Positions 47,720 through 59,325 of a DNA stretch of 64,000 nucleotides are shown here, in pieces. The stretch is taken from assembly GCF_011075055.1 (NCBI RefSeq), contig NC_058151.1:4854251-4918250 (forward strand), given 5' to 3'. The notes below the pieces were generated by a model. That model searched no databases, had not been told where the DNA came from, and saw only the letters and a list, made by a program, of their open reading frames with translations. Every line of letters starts with the position of its first letter. Position 1 is the stretch's first letter. Source of the stretch: Mangifera indica. Lineage: Eukaryota > Streptophyta > Magnoliopsida > Sapindales > Anacardiaceae. The translations under genes were made by a program, and so were the position numbers.

Positions 47720-49575
47720 ACAAAGAAGACTAATGGTACTCAACAGTAGGTGGAACATACTTTGTAACAGGTGGAATTTAAGAAAATTACATCAATAAAC
47801 CCAACTAGAGTTATTGAAAATGATAATGACACTTTAGTGGTAGAAAAGGATAATGAAGATTGAGAGGTTTCAACCTAAGAACTTTAACAACAACAAGAAT
47901 CAATTGCATCACAAAGGCTAAAACGAGAAATTCGTAAACTTGCTCGATTTGTTCATATAATGGCCTATGCACTTCCAATTGTAGATGATGATATTCCTTC
48001 CACCTATAAAGAAGCAGTCAGAAGTTCAAAAGCTAAAAAGTGGAAGAAAGCCATGGATGAGGAATTACAATCCCTTCAAAAAAAAAAAGAAACATGAGAG
48101 TTAGTTCAACTACCAGAAAACAAGAAGGCAATTAGGTGCAAATGAGTGTATGCAAGAAAAGAAGGATTTCCTAACAAAAAAGATGTTCATTACAAGGCAA
48201 AATTAGTAGCAAAAGGGTATGCTCAAAAGGAAGGGATTGATTTCAATGAGGTTTTTTCTCCAGTTGTTAAACATAACTCTATTAGAATTTTGCTAGCCTT
48301 GGTAGCGTAATTAAATCTCGAACTAGTTCAACTTGATGTGAAAATCGTGTTTTTATATGATAATTTGGATAAGGAAATCTACATGACTCAACCTAAAAGA
48401 TTCAAGATTACTAATAAAGAGAATTGGGTTTGCAAACTGAATAGATCACCTTATGGATTGAAATAGTCACCAAGACAATGTATAAATGATTTGATCAGTT
48501 CATGATGGGGCTTAGGTATACAAGAAGCAATTATGATAATTGTGTATATTTTTGCGAGCTACAAGGTGAGTTTTTCATTTATCTATTATTGTATGTTAAT
48601 GATATGTTGATAGCTTCTAAGAACCAAGAAGAAATTAAGAAGTTAAAGGCAAAACTCAATCAAGAGTTTAAAATGAAAGATTTAGGATAAGCCAAAAAGA
48701 TTCTCGATATGGAGATTAGCAGAGATAGAAGAAGAAACAAGGTTAATTTAACTCAGAACAGATATTTGAAAAAGGTACTACAACGTTTTAGCAATTTTGA
48801 GAAGTCAAAACCTGTAAATATCCCACTTGCTCCTTATTTTAAGCTTAATGCATCCTTATCTCCATGTAAAGATGAAGAACAAAGATATATATCACAAGTT
48901 TCATATTCCAATGCAGTTGATAGCTTAATGTATGCAATGGTGTATACAAGGCTTGACATTGCCCATGCAGCTAAAGTTGTGAGTAGGTATATGCATGATC
49001 CTAGTAAAGGACATTGGTAGGCTGTGAAATGGATTTTACGGTATTTACTAAAGACTATAGATGTTGGTTTAATATTTGAGCAGGATAATACCCTTGGTCA
49101 ATGTGTGATTGGTTATATTGACTCTGATTATGTTAGTGATTTGTATAAATGTCAATCAACTATTGGTTATATCTTTACACTTGTGAAAGCATCAGTTAGT
49201 TGGAAGTATACCTTGCAGTCTACAATTGCTTTGTCTACTACAGAAGTAGAGTATATGGCAGTTACAGAGGTTGTAAAGGGAGCTATTTGGTTACAAGGAT
49301 TGCTAGAAGATTTAGGTATTGTTTAGAAGCCTATCGATGTGTATTTTGATAGTCAAAGTGCAATTCATTTGGCAAAGAATCTTGTATTCCATGTACAGAC
49401 TAAGCATATTGACATTCAACATCATTTTGTGCAAGAGATTATTGAAGAAGGGAATATACAATTACTGAAAATTGGGATTATTGAGAACTTTGTAGATATA
49501 ATGACCAAGGTGTTAACAACAATCAAGTTCAATCATTGTTTGAACTTGATCAACATCTTGCAAGCTTGAATAGCG
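47720..49575 (+). pseudogene. Copia reverse transcriptase and RNase H (distal to the gypsy insertion)
   Basis: Continues the Copia polyprotein: [53 protein letters not shown], then LLYVNDMLIASKN where Asn replaces the first Asp of YVDD. RNase H: TRLDIAHAAKVVSRYMHDPS, GYIDSDYVSDL, LSTTEVEYMAVTE, VYFDSQSAIHLAKN and HFVQEIIEEGNIQLL. Interrupted by more than five stops. Confidence 0.92.
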
Positions 49576-49648
49576 TTGAAAGGCGCATTGGAAGTCGCTG
49601 CTGAAGAAGAAAATATATGGGAAATTTGGTAGGACTTGCTAAATCCCC

Positions 49649-49659
49649 AAGGTGGAGAT
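49649..49659 (+). other. Polypurine tract of the Copia element
   Basis: AAGGTGGAGAT directly abutting the 3' LTR; the typical Copia form. Confidence 0.85.
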
Positions 49660-49999
49660 TGTTGACAAGTGGCTCTTTAGGTCCCACATTGATTATTTTA
49701 TTTTGTTTGTATTTTACCAAAGGCAAGCCTTGGTTTTAAGTCTAAGATCATTCCAAAAAGTTACAATTATATTAAAAGAATCATATTATTAGAGATCTTT
49801 AATAGTTTTATTTTTCCTATGTAACTATTCTTTGAAGATAGTACAAGTGATCAGTGGCGCTAAGGACGTAGGTACATTTACTAAACCTCGTAAATTCTTC
49901 TGTTCTCTTTTATTTTTCTGCATTTTCATATTCTGCTTTATTTGTTTATTATATTTCAATAGCACAGAGGTTCTGTATTTAAATTTCCGCTGCACAACA
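49660..49999 (+). repeat. 3' LTR of the Copia element
   Basis: 340 bp. Compared with the 5' LTR it has lost the segment carrying TATAAATAG (ACCAAA is followed directly by GGCAAGCC) and has scattered substitutions, so the pair has diverged noticeably. Confidence 0.95.
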
Positions 50000-50004
50000 T
50001 GTGA

Positions 50005-50291
50005 TTTCGATTTAAATTAAATTTACAGAAATTGGATTTTTTCCCTAAAAGTTAAAAAAATTTTTACATATCACTTGAGTTTATCAACCACGTAATATTT
50101 TGTTTTAAAACCACCCTTACCTAATCCATCTTGGCCATTATATTATGCCTCAGGTGTGTAAAGTCTTTAGGATAGGCAAAACCATAAAAACTAGTTCCAA
50201 AGTAGACAATATCACACTTTGTGGGATCCTAAATCCACTTCAATCTAATATATCTTGGAATTTCTATGTCACATCTTGACAGTATTGGGTC
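50005..50291. other. Sequence flanking the Copia insertion
   Basis: Non-coding. The complement of about 50100-50310 vaguely resembles the start of the LTR-like sequence at 32927 (CAAGATGGxTTAGGT, AACACTxAAGACCCxATACT), suggesting an inverted relic of the same repeat. Confidence 0.3.
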
Positions 50292-50632
50292 TTGAGTGTT
50301 AAAAAAGAAGTCATACGAACTAGGTCCAAAATATACAATATTATACTATCTGGAAGTAAGTTATTAATAAAGAACAATCGTGTCGTGGATACATGTCTGG
50401 CAATGGACATCCCATGTGTTATGAGAAGGTTAGGAGCTACTGCCTTTGTCAATGATACCAAATTGAATCACTGGACTAATTATCAGCTTGCCCTTGAGGA
50501 CGGAACAAGTACATCTTATGCTATCTCTTGCTCACAAGAAAGAGGGCAAATGTTTGTTGATACTAGAATAGAAGTTTACAATGGTCAAACGGTGCCCATC
50601 CATCAGCAAGCTGGTGACTTATGCTGATGACT
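50292..50632 (+). CDS. Unrecognised open frame, possibly a gene fragment
   Basis: A 111-codon frame opens at 50292 but its first plausible protein-like part is near 50360 onward: NNRVVDTCLAMDIPCVMRRL, NDTKLNHWTNYQLALEDGTS, QERGQMFVDTRIEVYNGQ. Composition is much more protein-like than the random AT-rich frames around it (Trp, Cys, His, Gly and mixed charges). I do not recognise the family. There is no clear start context or neighbouring exon, and a MITE follows directly. It may be an exon of a decayed gene or transposon; whether it is expressed is unknown. Confidence 0.25.
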
Positions 50633-50639
50633 TATCCCT

Positions 50640-51016
50640 TTATCATAAAAATAAATTATTTATAAATTTAGTAGATATAAATTATTACTATATTTAATAA
50701 AAATTTATAAGTAATTATTGTGTTTGATTGAATATAATAAAAAAACTAAGTAATTATTTTATTTAAAAGTCTTTAGGTATAACCATTCTAAATTATTCTT
50801 TATGTTATTTGTTATATTAATTGAAAATGAAAGTTTTTTTATTTTAAAAAATTAATAAGTTAGATAGAATCATAACAAAGTAAAGATCACCTTTATGGTA
50901 TTTTAATACTTAAATAGAGGTGATATCTTTTATTATCTCACAAATACAACAAACTACTATTAATAATGAAAAATCGATTGCTATATTACTACTTGAATAC
51001 TTGAATCAAATGCCCT
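50640..51016. mobile_element. Tourist-like MITE, truncated
   Basis: The interior matches the 54.9-55.8 kb elements (TAATTATTGTGTTTGATTGA, TTATTTGTTATATTAATTGA, ATGAAAAATxGATTGC) and the right end CAAATGCCC resembles their CAAATGCTCC end. The left GCGTTTGGTT end is missing. Confidence 0.6.
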
Positions 51017-51557
51017 TTAATGTATGTATAAAAAAAAGTCGCTGCAAATATGCCCTCCAACAAAGAATGGACAGATAAAAGAATCTTGAATGTTATACTC
51101 TCCTTTGATGCAAGAGCAAGATTTGAACACATTTATTTTTGGTGGAATTTTAGTTTTTATGATTTTGTTAACTAAGAAGAAAATGGTAGTCCTTGAATCA
51201 GAATAGTATTCTGAAAATGGGAGTTGGGCCGATAGGATTTTAGTTGTTTGAATCAATCATCGCTTGCACTAATTTGAATTCCAAAGGATGTCAAGGGAGG
51301 CTGCCATGCTGCTCATATTGTGCAAATTAAAGGGCTGAAGTTGAGTTGGCAACAGGGACTTGCATTAAATGGTCAAAAGAGAAACGTCAGAATTGGACTG
51401 TTGATAGAGTTAATGAAGTATATTCTTCTTGCAAATGCTGAAAACTTGTCAGGCTTATCCCCCATTCTTCATGGAGTATTTTTGCCCATTCATCTTTAAA
51501 TGCTACCGTAACAAAGACTGGGTGAATAAATCTAACAGGAGTAGATCTAATTAAAGG
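51017..51557. other. Intergenic, nothing recognised
   Basis: No coding domains or repeats identified. Confidence 0.4.
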
Positions 51558-51704
51558 AATAGTATTATATATATAAATAATATACATAATTTTATATATA
51601 AATAATAATATATCATTATATAATTATATAATTTTAAATTAGAGATAAAATAATATTTAATAATATGATAATATATCATTATTTATACAAAAAATTATAA
51701 TTTT
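51558..51704. mobile_element. Small AT-rich MITE-like palindrome
   Basis: AATAGTATTATATATATAAA on the left and TTTATACAAAAAATTATAATTTT on the right, with ATATATCATTATATAAT / ATGATAATATATCATTATTT inside, resembles the 29.5-kb MITE family. AT-richness makes the ends uncertain. Confidence 0.4.
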
Positions 51705-52091
51705 AGATTGATTTATTGTATGAATAAAACTAAATACATAAATAAATTTATTTATATAAATTAATATGATAATATATGATTAAATAATATATTTAATTAT
51801 TTTTTTTATTTTTTATATTAGATAAATAAATTAATAAAATTTATTTATATATAGAGTATTACTCATTACGCAACTATCCTTAAACTGAGCTCTCTTTCCA
51901 CGTAAATCTAATCTCAATAAATGCCCTACACTTACGTAGTTTGATCGATCTAACTTTGCTCATTTGAAGCTCCTGCCACATAACAGTTTATTATATTTCG
52001 ATACTTTAGAAAAACTTGTATTGACTTAATCTCACCTACAAAATCCCCTGAAATCTCCACGAAATCCCTCTTCCCTACTCTATTGATTTAA

Positions 52092-52781
52092 AGGATATTA
52101 ATTAAGATAATCACAAATTTTTTCTTTTAAACATTTTCAGGTAAATTTATAATGATTTTATTTTTTTAAATAAATTTTATTTTATTTCTAATAATATCCC
52201 TTTTGATTAACTATATCACTCTCTCAACTAATTACATCAAAATATTTTTTTTTATAATTTATGAGTATTCTATGTTTGTTATGATTCTAAAATTCAAAAG
52301 TTTATTCGAAATGATTAATTTTTGAAATAATGCAGATCGAAACGAAAAAACTAACATAAATACAAAGAAGGGTGTGTGAGGGTGTGCGCACCCATACGCA
52401 CCCATACGCACCCTTACGCATCCTTTCACACCCTTATTCACCTATACACATTTATACGCACTTATACGTACCCATATGCATAACCTCATGCACCCTTCTT
52501 CGTACTTATGTTAATATTTTCGTTCTGATTTGTATTATAACAAAAATTGATTATTTCAAATAAGTTTTTAAATTTTTGAATCATAACCTAGCAAACATAG
52601 AATGTTCATAGGTTATCAGAAAAAATATTCTGATGTAATTAACTGAGAATGTGACATAATTAGTCGATATGAATATTATTGGAAACAAAATTAAATTTGC
52701 TTAAAAAAATAAAATCACTGTAAATTTGCCTAAAAATGTTTGGACAGAAAAATTGATATCTATTTTAATTAATATCCCTTA
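52092..52781. mobile_element. Foldback element with a GCACCC minisatellite core
   Basis: Two arms of about 295 bp (52092-52385 and 52488-52781) are inverted copies: AGGATATTAATTAAGAT is mirrored by AGGGATATTAATTAAAAT, and similarity persists through TAATTACATCA, ATTCTATGTTTG, CGAAACGAAAA/CAGAACGAAAA and AAGAAGGGTG. The centre is a short array of degenerate (A/T)CGCACCC(A/T)T units. Flanks TGATTTAA / TAATTTAA match at 7 of 8 positions, so the target duplication is imperfect. No coding capacity. Its ends and core resemble the larger element at 58615. Confidence 0.85.
52367..52500. repeat. Degenerate (ACGCACCCAT)n minisatellite
   Basis: About ten 10-12-bp units such as ACGCACCCAT, ACGCACCCTT and ACACATTTAT, in the loop of the foldback element. 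Confidence 0.8.
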
Positions 52782-52789
52782 ATTTAATC

Positions 52790-54038
52790 TCCCAATTACA
52801 AGACCTAGCCTCCAAAATCCCCTCTTCATCAACTTCCATTTTTTTTCTTCATCTACGCCTTTGTTGAATCCTTTCTACACTCCCTCTCTTCTCATCAATC
52901 AAGCCACCTTTATTCCCTTGCCTTTCCAACTTGATCTTATTTTTATACTTTTCATTTCACTAATGACCAATGATTCGCCTTTGCAACCCAATGGTTAGAT
53001 CGTTGTCATACTTTCATCTAACAATCATGATGAATTAATTTTTTTTATTATGCATTATTTATTTTACATTTTCGCATAATGATTTTTATTAACTGAAATC
53101 AATCATGGGTGGGTAAATAGACCTTTCAAACAGATGAAAACCATTTTTCATCAAAGTTGTGGTGGGAAAAAAATCAGTCGGCCTGCTAACATAAATAAGA
53201 TGAGCATGATAATATGACAGTAAACCACTGCACCTACTTCATTAAAAGCATTCCCCTATTTTTCAAGAACAAAGTCTTCAAGTACAAGGAAAGGCAAAGG
53301 AAACGTCCACTCCTGAATGCGTGAGCCTGTAGAAATTTTACATGTAATTATTGAATTGAATTGTGTCTTTTAATTAAAAACGAAGAAAATGATTCCATGT
53401 ATTTTGCTGTGACGCATTTAAACAAGTTAGGTATTATTGAAAGAGATTGAGCTCCTCAAGTAACGCCATTTCTTTTAAGAAAATGAGAAAACAATTTGTT
53501 GACTTGATGTTGGTTGCCTTCCAGAAGAAGTCAATATCTTTTTGGTGTATTTTTAATTTCCTGTTATTTCCTACTTATTGTGACATTATTTGGCTTCCTC
53601 CACTCACTATGACAAATCCATCTAGAAGTCGTAGAAACATTTGCTGACAAGAAAATTAAATTAAATGCCTTTAAAAAGCTAAGACCAGATATTCCTTCCT
53701 CAATAGTCGTCTTCATTATGATGAAAATACCCGTCTTTTTCACTTAACACTTAATCTATCAAATCTCTCAAGTTTCCTTGAAGCTTATCTTTTGTTGACA
53801 TTCTCTGGTACAATCCAAGATTGATACTTTGTTTTAAAGAAGGCATTGTTTTGCTTCTTTATTAAGCTTTCTGTATAAGATTAGAAGCTGAGACATGTTG
53901 TTTATGTTTGAAATAATTTGGTGAATTAGTATGTAATTGTAAATTTAGTATAGCTTTGATCTTAAATATTGTAAAATTCGGAGTGGATAATATGTTTGCT
54001 TCTTATCCTAATATAGTTGAAGTTTGAATTTGTAATTA
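52790..54038. other. Intergenic, nothing recognised
   Basis: No recognisable coding or repeat structure. Confidence 0.4.
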
Positions 54039-54623
54039 ATTTAAAAAACTAATAATTTCTTGTCATCCAAAGTTTTGAAAACTTATCGCTTTCCCCTAGG
54101 GTTTTATTTTTTTCCTATATTTTGTTGGCGACCTTCTTCGTCTCCGTCTCCATAGCTCATTTTCTTCAGTGCTCTCTCTCCCTCTTAGTGCTCTTTTTCC
54201 CTCTCCAATGCTCTCTCTCTATCCAGATCGACACAAACCTGTCTCCTCCAGATTGGCTCATTTTCTCATTCTTCTTCGCATCGATTTGTCTTTGTCTTCG
54301 GCCAATCTTCCATTTTGCCAATAGAGACACAAATCGACTAATCAATGTCTCTGTCTTCAGCATGAAAGCGTCTCCTCTAAACGAATCAACACAAACACGG
54401 GGAAGAAGGAGAAGATGAGTCGATCTGAAGAGACACATTCATGCCGATCTGGAGGGACAGAAAGTGCCATAGAGCGAGACAAAGCATCGAGAGAGACAGA
54501 AAGCAATGGAGATAGAGATAGGGGTTGTCAGAAAATGTAGGAAAAAAAGTAAAACCCTAAAAGGAAAAAGGTAAGTTTTCAAAACTTTTGGTGACAAAAA
54601 ATTATATTAGTTTTTTTAACTAA
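54039..54623. mobile_element. Foldback-type inverted repeat with pyrimidine/purine-rich interior
   Basis: The left arm (TTAAAAAACTAATAATTTCT, AAGTTTTGAAAACTTA, TAGGGTTTTATTTTTTTCCT) is mirrored by the right arm ending near 54623. The interior is also partly inverted: CTCTCT-rich with CCAGATCGACACAAAC on the left, and GAGAGA-rich with AGATCGGCATGAATGTG-type complement on the right. No protein domain; open frames through it are Ser/Arg-rich by composition. A target duplication was not resolved. Different sequence from the GCACCC foldbacks. Confidence 0.7.
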
Positions 54624-54874
54624 GGTGAGGAAAATTAGATAATTTTTTTTTTTTAAATGTTATTGATTAAATAACAATTATACCTTTAAAAGTAGTAGAT
54701 TTTATTAATTTTAACAACTGACGGATGAGTATTTAGATTTTTAAAACTTAGTAGGTGAAAGTTTGACAATGAACTAAACCATCAATGGGAACAAGTCTTT
54801 TGACCTATTTTAGAATTAGAAAAAGTTGCTCAATCATGGTTGCCCAACAATATTAGGAGGTGTTAATATAAAGC

Positions 54875-55818
54875 AACGTTTGGTCAAGTGTATTCAAAAA
54901 TTACTCTAGTAATTTACTTTTTATGGAGCGTTTGGTTTAGATAATATTTTATTATTAAAATTAGAAGATCACTTTAAAAATTACTAAATATAAATTATTA
55001 CCATGTCTGATAAAATTTGGTAAAAATAGATAGGTACAAATAATTATTGTGTTTGGTTAAAGGTAATAAAAGAATACTAGTATATTATTATATTTAAATG
55101 TCTTTGGGTATAATTATTCTAAAATATTTATATTATTTGTTATATTAATTGAAAATGATATTATTTTTCCCCAAAAAAAAATAAATAAGGATATAATAAA
55201 AATTACTTTGGTAATCTTTTAATATTTAAAGTAGATGTGATAATCAAATTATTTCATATATTACCTGTTATATCACCATTAATAATAAAAAATTACCGAA
55301 ATTTTTTATTACTTATAAACCAAATAAAATAATACAAATAATAAAATATTGATTACCAAAGTAATCTTTATTAGCTCTCAAGCAAATGCTCCGTTATTAC
55401 TAACATTATTTTATTTGGTTTATGTTAATAAAAAATTCGAATAATTTTCTATTATCAATAGTAATATGACATGTAATATAAAAATTAATTTGATTATTAT
55501 TTAGCATCTCCACCTTTGGTAAGATTTACAAAATAATCTTGATTTTGTAGAAATTTTCTCCTTACTTTTATTAATTATTTTAAAACAAAAATACTTTCGG
55601 TTTTAATTAATATAATAAGTAATAAAAAATATTTTAGAATAATTAAAATAATAGATATTATATTATTATATTCAACCAAATATAATAATTATTTATACTT
55701 ATAAATTTTTATATAAAATAGTAATAATTTATACTTAATAATCTTTTAAATAATCGATATTTATATTAATATTTTCTAATTGATTATAAAAAAAAAAAAA
55801 AACTCAACCAAATGCACC
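54875..55818. mobile_element. Tourist-like MITE interrupted by a second copy of its family
   Basis: The left end is ACGTTTGGTCAAG...TTACTCTAGTAATTTAC (54877 on); the sequence resumes at 55394 with ATTATTTTATTTGGTTTATG and TATCAATAGTAATATGACATG, matching the 16.26-kb MITE. It ends CTCAACCAAATGCACC. The outer copy reads in the same direction as the 16.26-kb element. Confidence 0.65.
54924..55393. mobile_element. Tourist-like MITE with TTA target duplication
   Basis: It begins TGGAGCGTTTGGTTTAG and ends GCAAATGCTCCG, flanked by TTA on both sides (54921-54923 and 55394-55396), the 3-bp T(A/T)A target of PIF/Harbinger transposition. It is inserted inside another member of the family in opposite orientation. 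Confidence 0.75.
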
Positions 55819-56589
55819 ATAAAATATTTTGAAATAATGCTAAATTGATATGTAAAAGGTGGTGTCAAGCATTATCAGATACTAGGCATTCTATGTATTT
55901 TATGCTATGAATTCTAAGAATTGTGTATACTTGTGTATGTATTAACCTCTTGCATGAACTATAGAACAAATATCGATTTTATTTGGATTCTTGTGAAGCA
56001 AAGAAGGCGTTTAGAGTCTATATCCAGTGGTTCAGTATAATATGTACAAGATAAAAGCTCTCAAAATTCCAAAATATGCAAACCATGCATGTCCTAGTAA
56101 GAAGTTGAATGAAGATCGAAGAGTTACATATTGAAGAAATCGACACTGTTAACTCTACAGTTTGTAAAATGTTGTTCCCTTTAATTTGAAAAGCATTGTA
56201 AGCGCTAAACAATTAAAAGCATTGTGCTCATCATCTAAATTCTATAAAAAAAAATGCACAAAAATATTGTTTTCAATGAACTTCTACAAAAAACATTGCT
56301 CTCTGAAAAACAGAATGAGCAGTACAATACAAAAAGAACTCGCAATAGCTAGAATAAAACAAATATCCGATTGTTATAAATACTATTTTTATTATTTTAA
56401 CGATTAATTATTTATATTCTCATTGAAAATGAGTAAATTTATGACTTTAATGAGGGAAAAATAATTATTAAAAATTTATATCTCATTATTAAAAAATTTG
56501 AACAAAGAGAAAAATCTTGTCATCACTAGAAGTTGTAACTTCATTTGTTAAAAGTATTTCCGTTATTAATATTTTTAACAAGGGAAACT
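55819..56589. other. Intergenic, nothing recognised
   Basis: AT-rich. It may include the inner part of the SIRE-like element just downstream, but no domain is readable. Confidence 0.4.
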
Positions 56590-57700
56590 ATAATAACAAA
56601 CACCTTATACAATAGTTATAAGAGATTTCTTGCACAAGAGAATGAACACAAGTTTGTGTGTATAAAATGCCTCATAAAGGTTGATTACACGAATTAAGAA
56701 TAAGTAGTCTCTCAAGGAACTGAGTTTTAGCTTAGTGAGAGAGTAAGAATTATCGAGTTTTGAAGCAATTAAGCTAAGGATATTATCAATATGATGTCTA
56801 ACCTTTTCCCACTTCAAATGTGCTCAAATTATAGGCAATTGTGGTTGGAAACCTTGATAGAGCCGTTGGGTTTGGAAAACTATCCATTGACTTCCAAAAA
56901 TAACAGTTTTCACTTGAAAAACACAGATGAATGAATGTTACTTGCTTTATACATTGTCATTCCTGACACTAAAATCTTCTTTTTAGTGAAGGTCAACCTC
57001 AGTCAAAGCTTACAACTGTCAAATTTAACTTCTCAAGCCATTGATGAACAATTAGTACTTCGAAAAGCATGGTTGTTCATCTCTTCATAGCTCTAAGTCT
57101 TTAGAATTCCAAAGTCATGAACGAATATGTTGACAAGCTGAAGAACAATTTCAATAATGGTTGACATTTGCACTAGAATGATTGTCACACCATTATACAG
57201 AGTTGGTACTAATTCTTTGAATTTAAATTCCATTGACCTTGACTTTAACCACAAACAAGTGTCATGAACGCGAACCATCTAAGTTAGTCTTCACAATTCT
57301 GGATGAATGGACGATTCTCATCTTGATGCACAATCAATACTCTTGGGTTGACCTTTTCCCATGTTGACTTCTTTTGAAAGATTGAACGTGCATGAGTGTT
57401 AAGCATCCTTTCTTGTACATGGCTTGAAAGTGGTCATGAATGATCTGCTCTCAATTTGAACTATTCGTGACCTATTTGAGTTGATCCAATTTTCCAAAGG
57501 CGTGAATGAGAAAAGAATGACTTTGCTCATGAATTGATGAATAGGTTAATTTTTGTCTAGGAACAATCATGTGTCTTGAACTACTAGTCATTCATTGGGT
57601 TTGTTCATGAATTTTTTACACTTTGTCTATGTCATAATGTTTTAACACATTCTTGGACATGTTAATAATTTTAATTTAAATTTTTATCATCGTCAAAACA
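56590..57700 (-). repeat. SIRE/Maximus-like Copia LTR (solo or truncated)
   Basis: The minus strand from 57700 starts TGTTTTGACGATGATAAAA, the characteristic beginning of SIRE-type plant Copia LTRs. CCCAACGGCTC and GCCTATAATTTGAGCAC (a changed TATAAATAGG-like promoter) follow near 56830-56870. No PBS or coding domain is seen at the other end, so that border (about 56590) is uncertain. Confidence 0.55.
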
Positions 57701-58605
57701 CTTAGAGATATAACAAAATTTGAATGAAATTCTTTAACGGTTATTAAAAAAAAGTCTCACCAATTCTCACATTACAAACCTTTTATTAGAATCACCTAGT
57801 AATGACATTAAATTTCACATAAATGTACTGTTGTCAATATAGGCACAACTCCATCTATTTAAATTTAGGTCAAGGCATAAAGGAAAAATGAGAATTCAAA
57901 GGAGCTTTTCCTATGATAATTTTGTATATAAGGAAGAAGAAAAAGAGAGGAGGAGAGAGAGGTGAAAATAAATAGAGTATACTCAAGGCTATTGTTTTAT
58001 TCCTTAACTACACTATAAACTAGTGAGCTCACTGTGAACATAGATATTTTGATTATCAGTCCAAACCACATAAAAATCTGAGTGTCATATCTATTTTTGT
58101 ATCCGATATCCTCACTCATGTCCATTTAATTTTTTTACAATTGTAGCAGACTTATCTAAGTCTTCTCAAGCTTCAATTGTTGCCACCATAATTTATCTTG
58201 CATAAGACTCTAAATTGCTTAGATAAGTTGGTAAGGAGAAATTAAATAAACGAACAACCTAAAATTACACAAATGTAAGAACAATATATATGAAACTAAA
58301 CCCTAGCATCCAATCACAACAACAAACAATCCAATCAAAACCTAATATATTATCCCCAAATAAAGAAACTTACTAAAAAAAAAAAAAAGAATGCAAAGCA
58401 TACATTCTAAAAGAGAGTTTGGAGAGTTTGAGATTATTTTGAATGTGAGAAAATACTCGATCAGGATTATAGTAAGTGTATTTTGGCAATAAAAAAACGT
58501 AAAAATAGTATTTGTGGAATGATAATTGATGCGTTCTAGAGGGTAGTTTTCAATTAATTGAGGGGCATTTAATATTAATTCTTTTCACTTTCAAACTTCT
58601 CATAT
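57701..58605. other. Intergenic, nothing recognised
   Basis: No coding domains. A GA-rich patch lies near 57935-57965. Confidence 0.4.
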
Positions 58606-58894
58606 CAAATAATCAGGAAATTAACTAAAATAGGCACAGAATTTGCCGTGTAAACCTTTTTCGGTAAAATTTTTGTGGTTTTACCTTTTTAAGCAAACTC
58701 TATTTTCTATTCCAACAATACCCTTTATCCTATTTCTTCCTATTCAGATTAGTTTTTACCAGAAAATATTTTATTTTTGAGAGTATACAGATTAAGTTTA
58801 ATTTTTCCGTAATTGTTAAGATTTACATATCAAAAACAAATTAATTTTTGATGTAATAGTTGATATTTATAAACCTTTTGAGAAATGATGAACA

Positions 58895-59325
58895 TAACTA
58901 TACAGAGAGTGCATGTGGGTTGTGCACGGGTGCTAAAGGTGCGCATTCATTGGAAATGATGCACATTTTTTCAAAAGTGTGCGAAAATATGAAAGAGAGT
59001 GCGTGTTTTTTCGAAATGGTGCAAAAATGTGCGAAATGGTTCAAAAATATATGAAAGTGTAAAGAGGTGCGTAAAATTGTGAAGGGGTGTAGGAAAATGT
59101 AAAGGGATGCGTGAAACTATGAAGAGGTGCAGGAAAATCTAAAAAAGTGCATAAAAAAGTGAAGAGGTGGGTAAAACTATGAAAGGGGTACGGAAAAATG
59201 TGAAAGGGTGCGTGAAACTGTGAAGGGGTGTGTAATAATATGAAGAGGTGCATGAAACTGTGAAAGGGTGCGCAAAAATATGAAGGGGTATGGGAAACTA
59301 TGAAAGGGTGCATGAAACTGCATAA
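58895..59325 (+). repeat. GGTGCGTGAAA-type minisatellite, left arm
   Basis: Degenerate units such as GGTGCGTGAAACTGTGAAG and GGTGCATGAAACTGTGAAAG, about 18-22 bp, with less regular units toward the outer side. Confidence 0.9.

Larger units (their letters stand above)
36387..49999 (+). mobile_element. Complete but inactive Ty1/Copia retrotransposon with nested gypsy insertion
   Basis: LTRs at 36387-36734 and 49660-49999 share start (TGTTGACAAGTGGCTCTTTA) and end (CTGCACAACA). TGTGA flanks the element on both sides (36382-36386 and 50000-50004), proving one insertion event. Domains run gag, CCHC knuckle, integrase, RT, RNase H on the plus strand, the Copia order. A gypsy element occupies 39117-47714 in the middle; without it and one target copy the Copia is about 5.0 kb. 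Coding regions have many stops and frameshifts, so it is dead and relatively old. Confidence 0.95.

Noticed and set aside
52367..52500. Short regular GCACCC repeats resembling a CRISPR array or telomeric repeat
   Set aside because: Units are degenerate 10-12-bp repeats without unique spacers, and the sequence is not the plant telomere motif; it is a minisatellite in a transposon.
54122..54438. Open frames on both strands (Ser/Leu/Phe-rich plus, Arg/Glu-rich minus)
   Set aside because: Fall inside the inverted-repeat element; compositional bias from CT/GA-rich arms rather than a gene.
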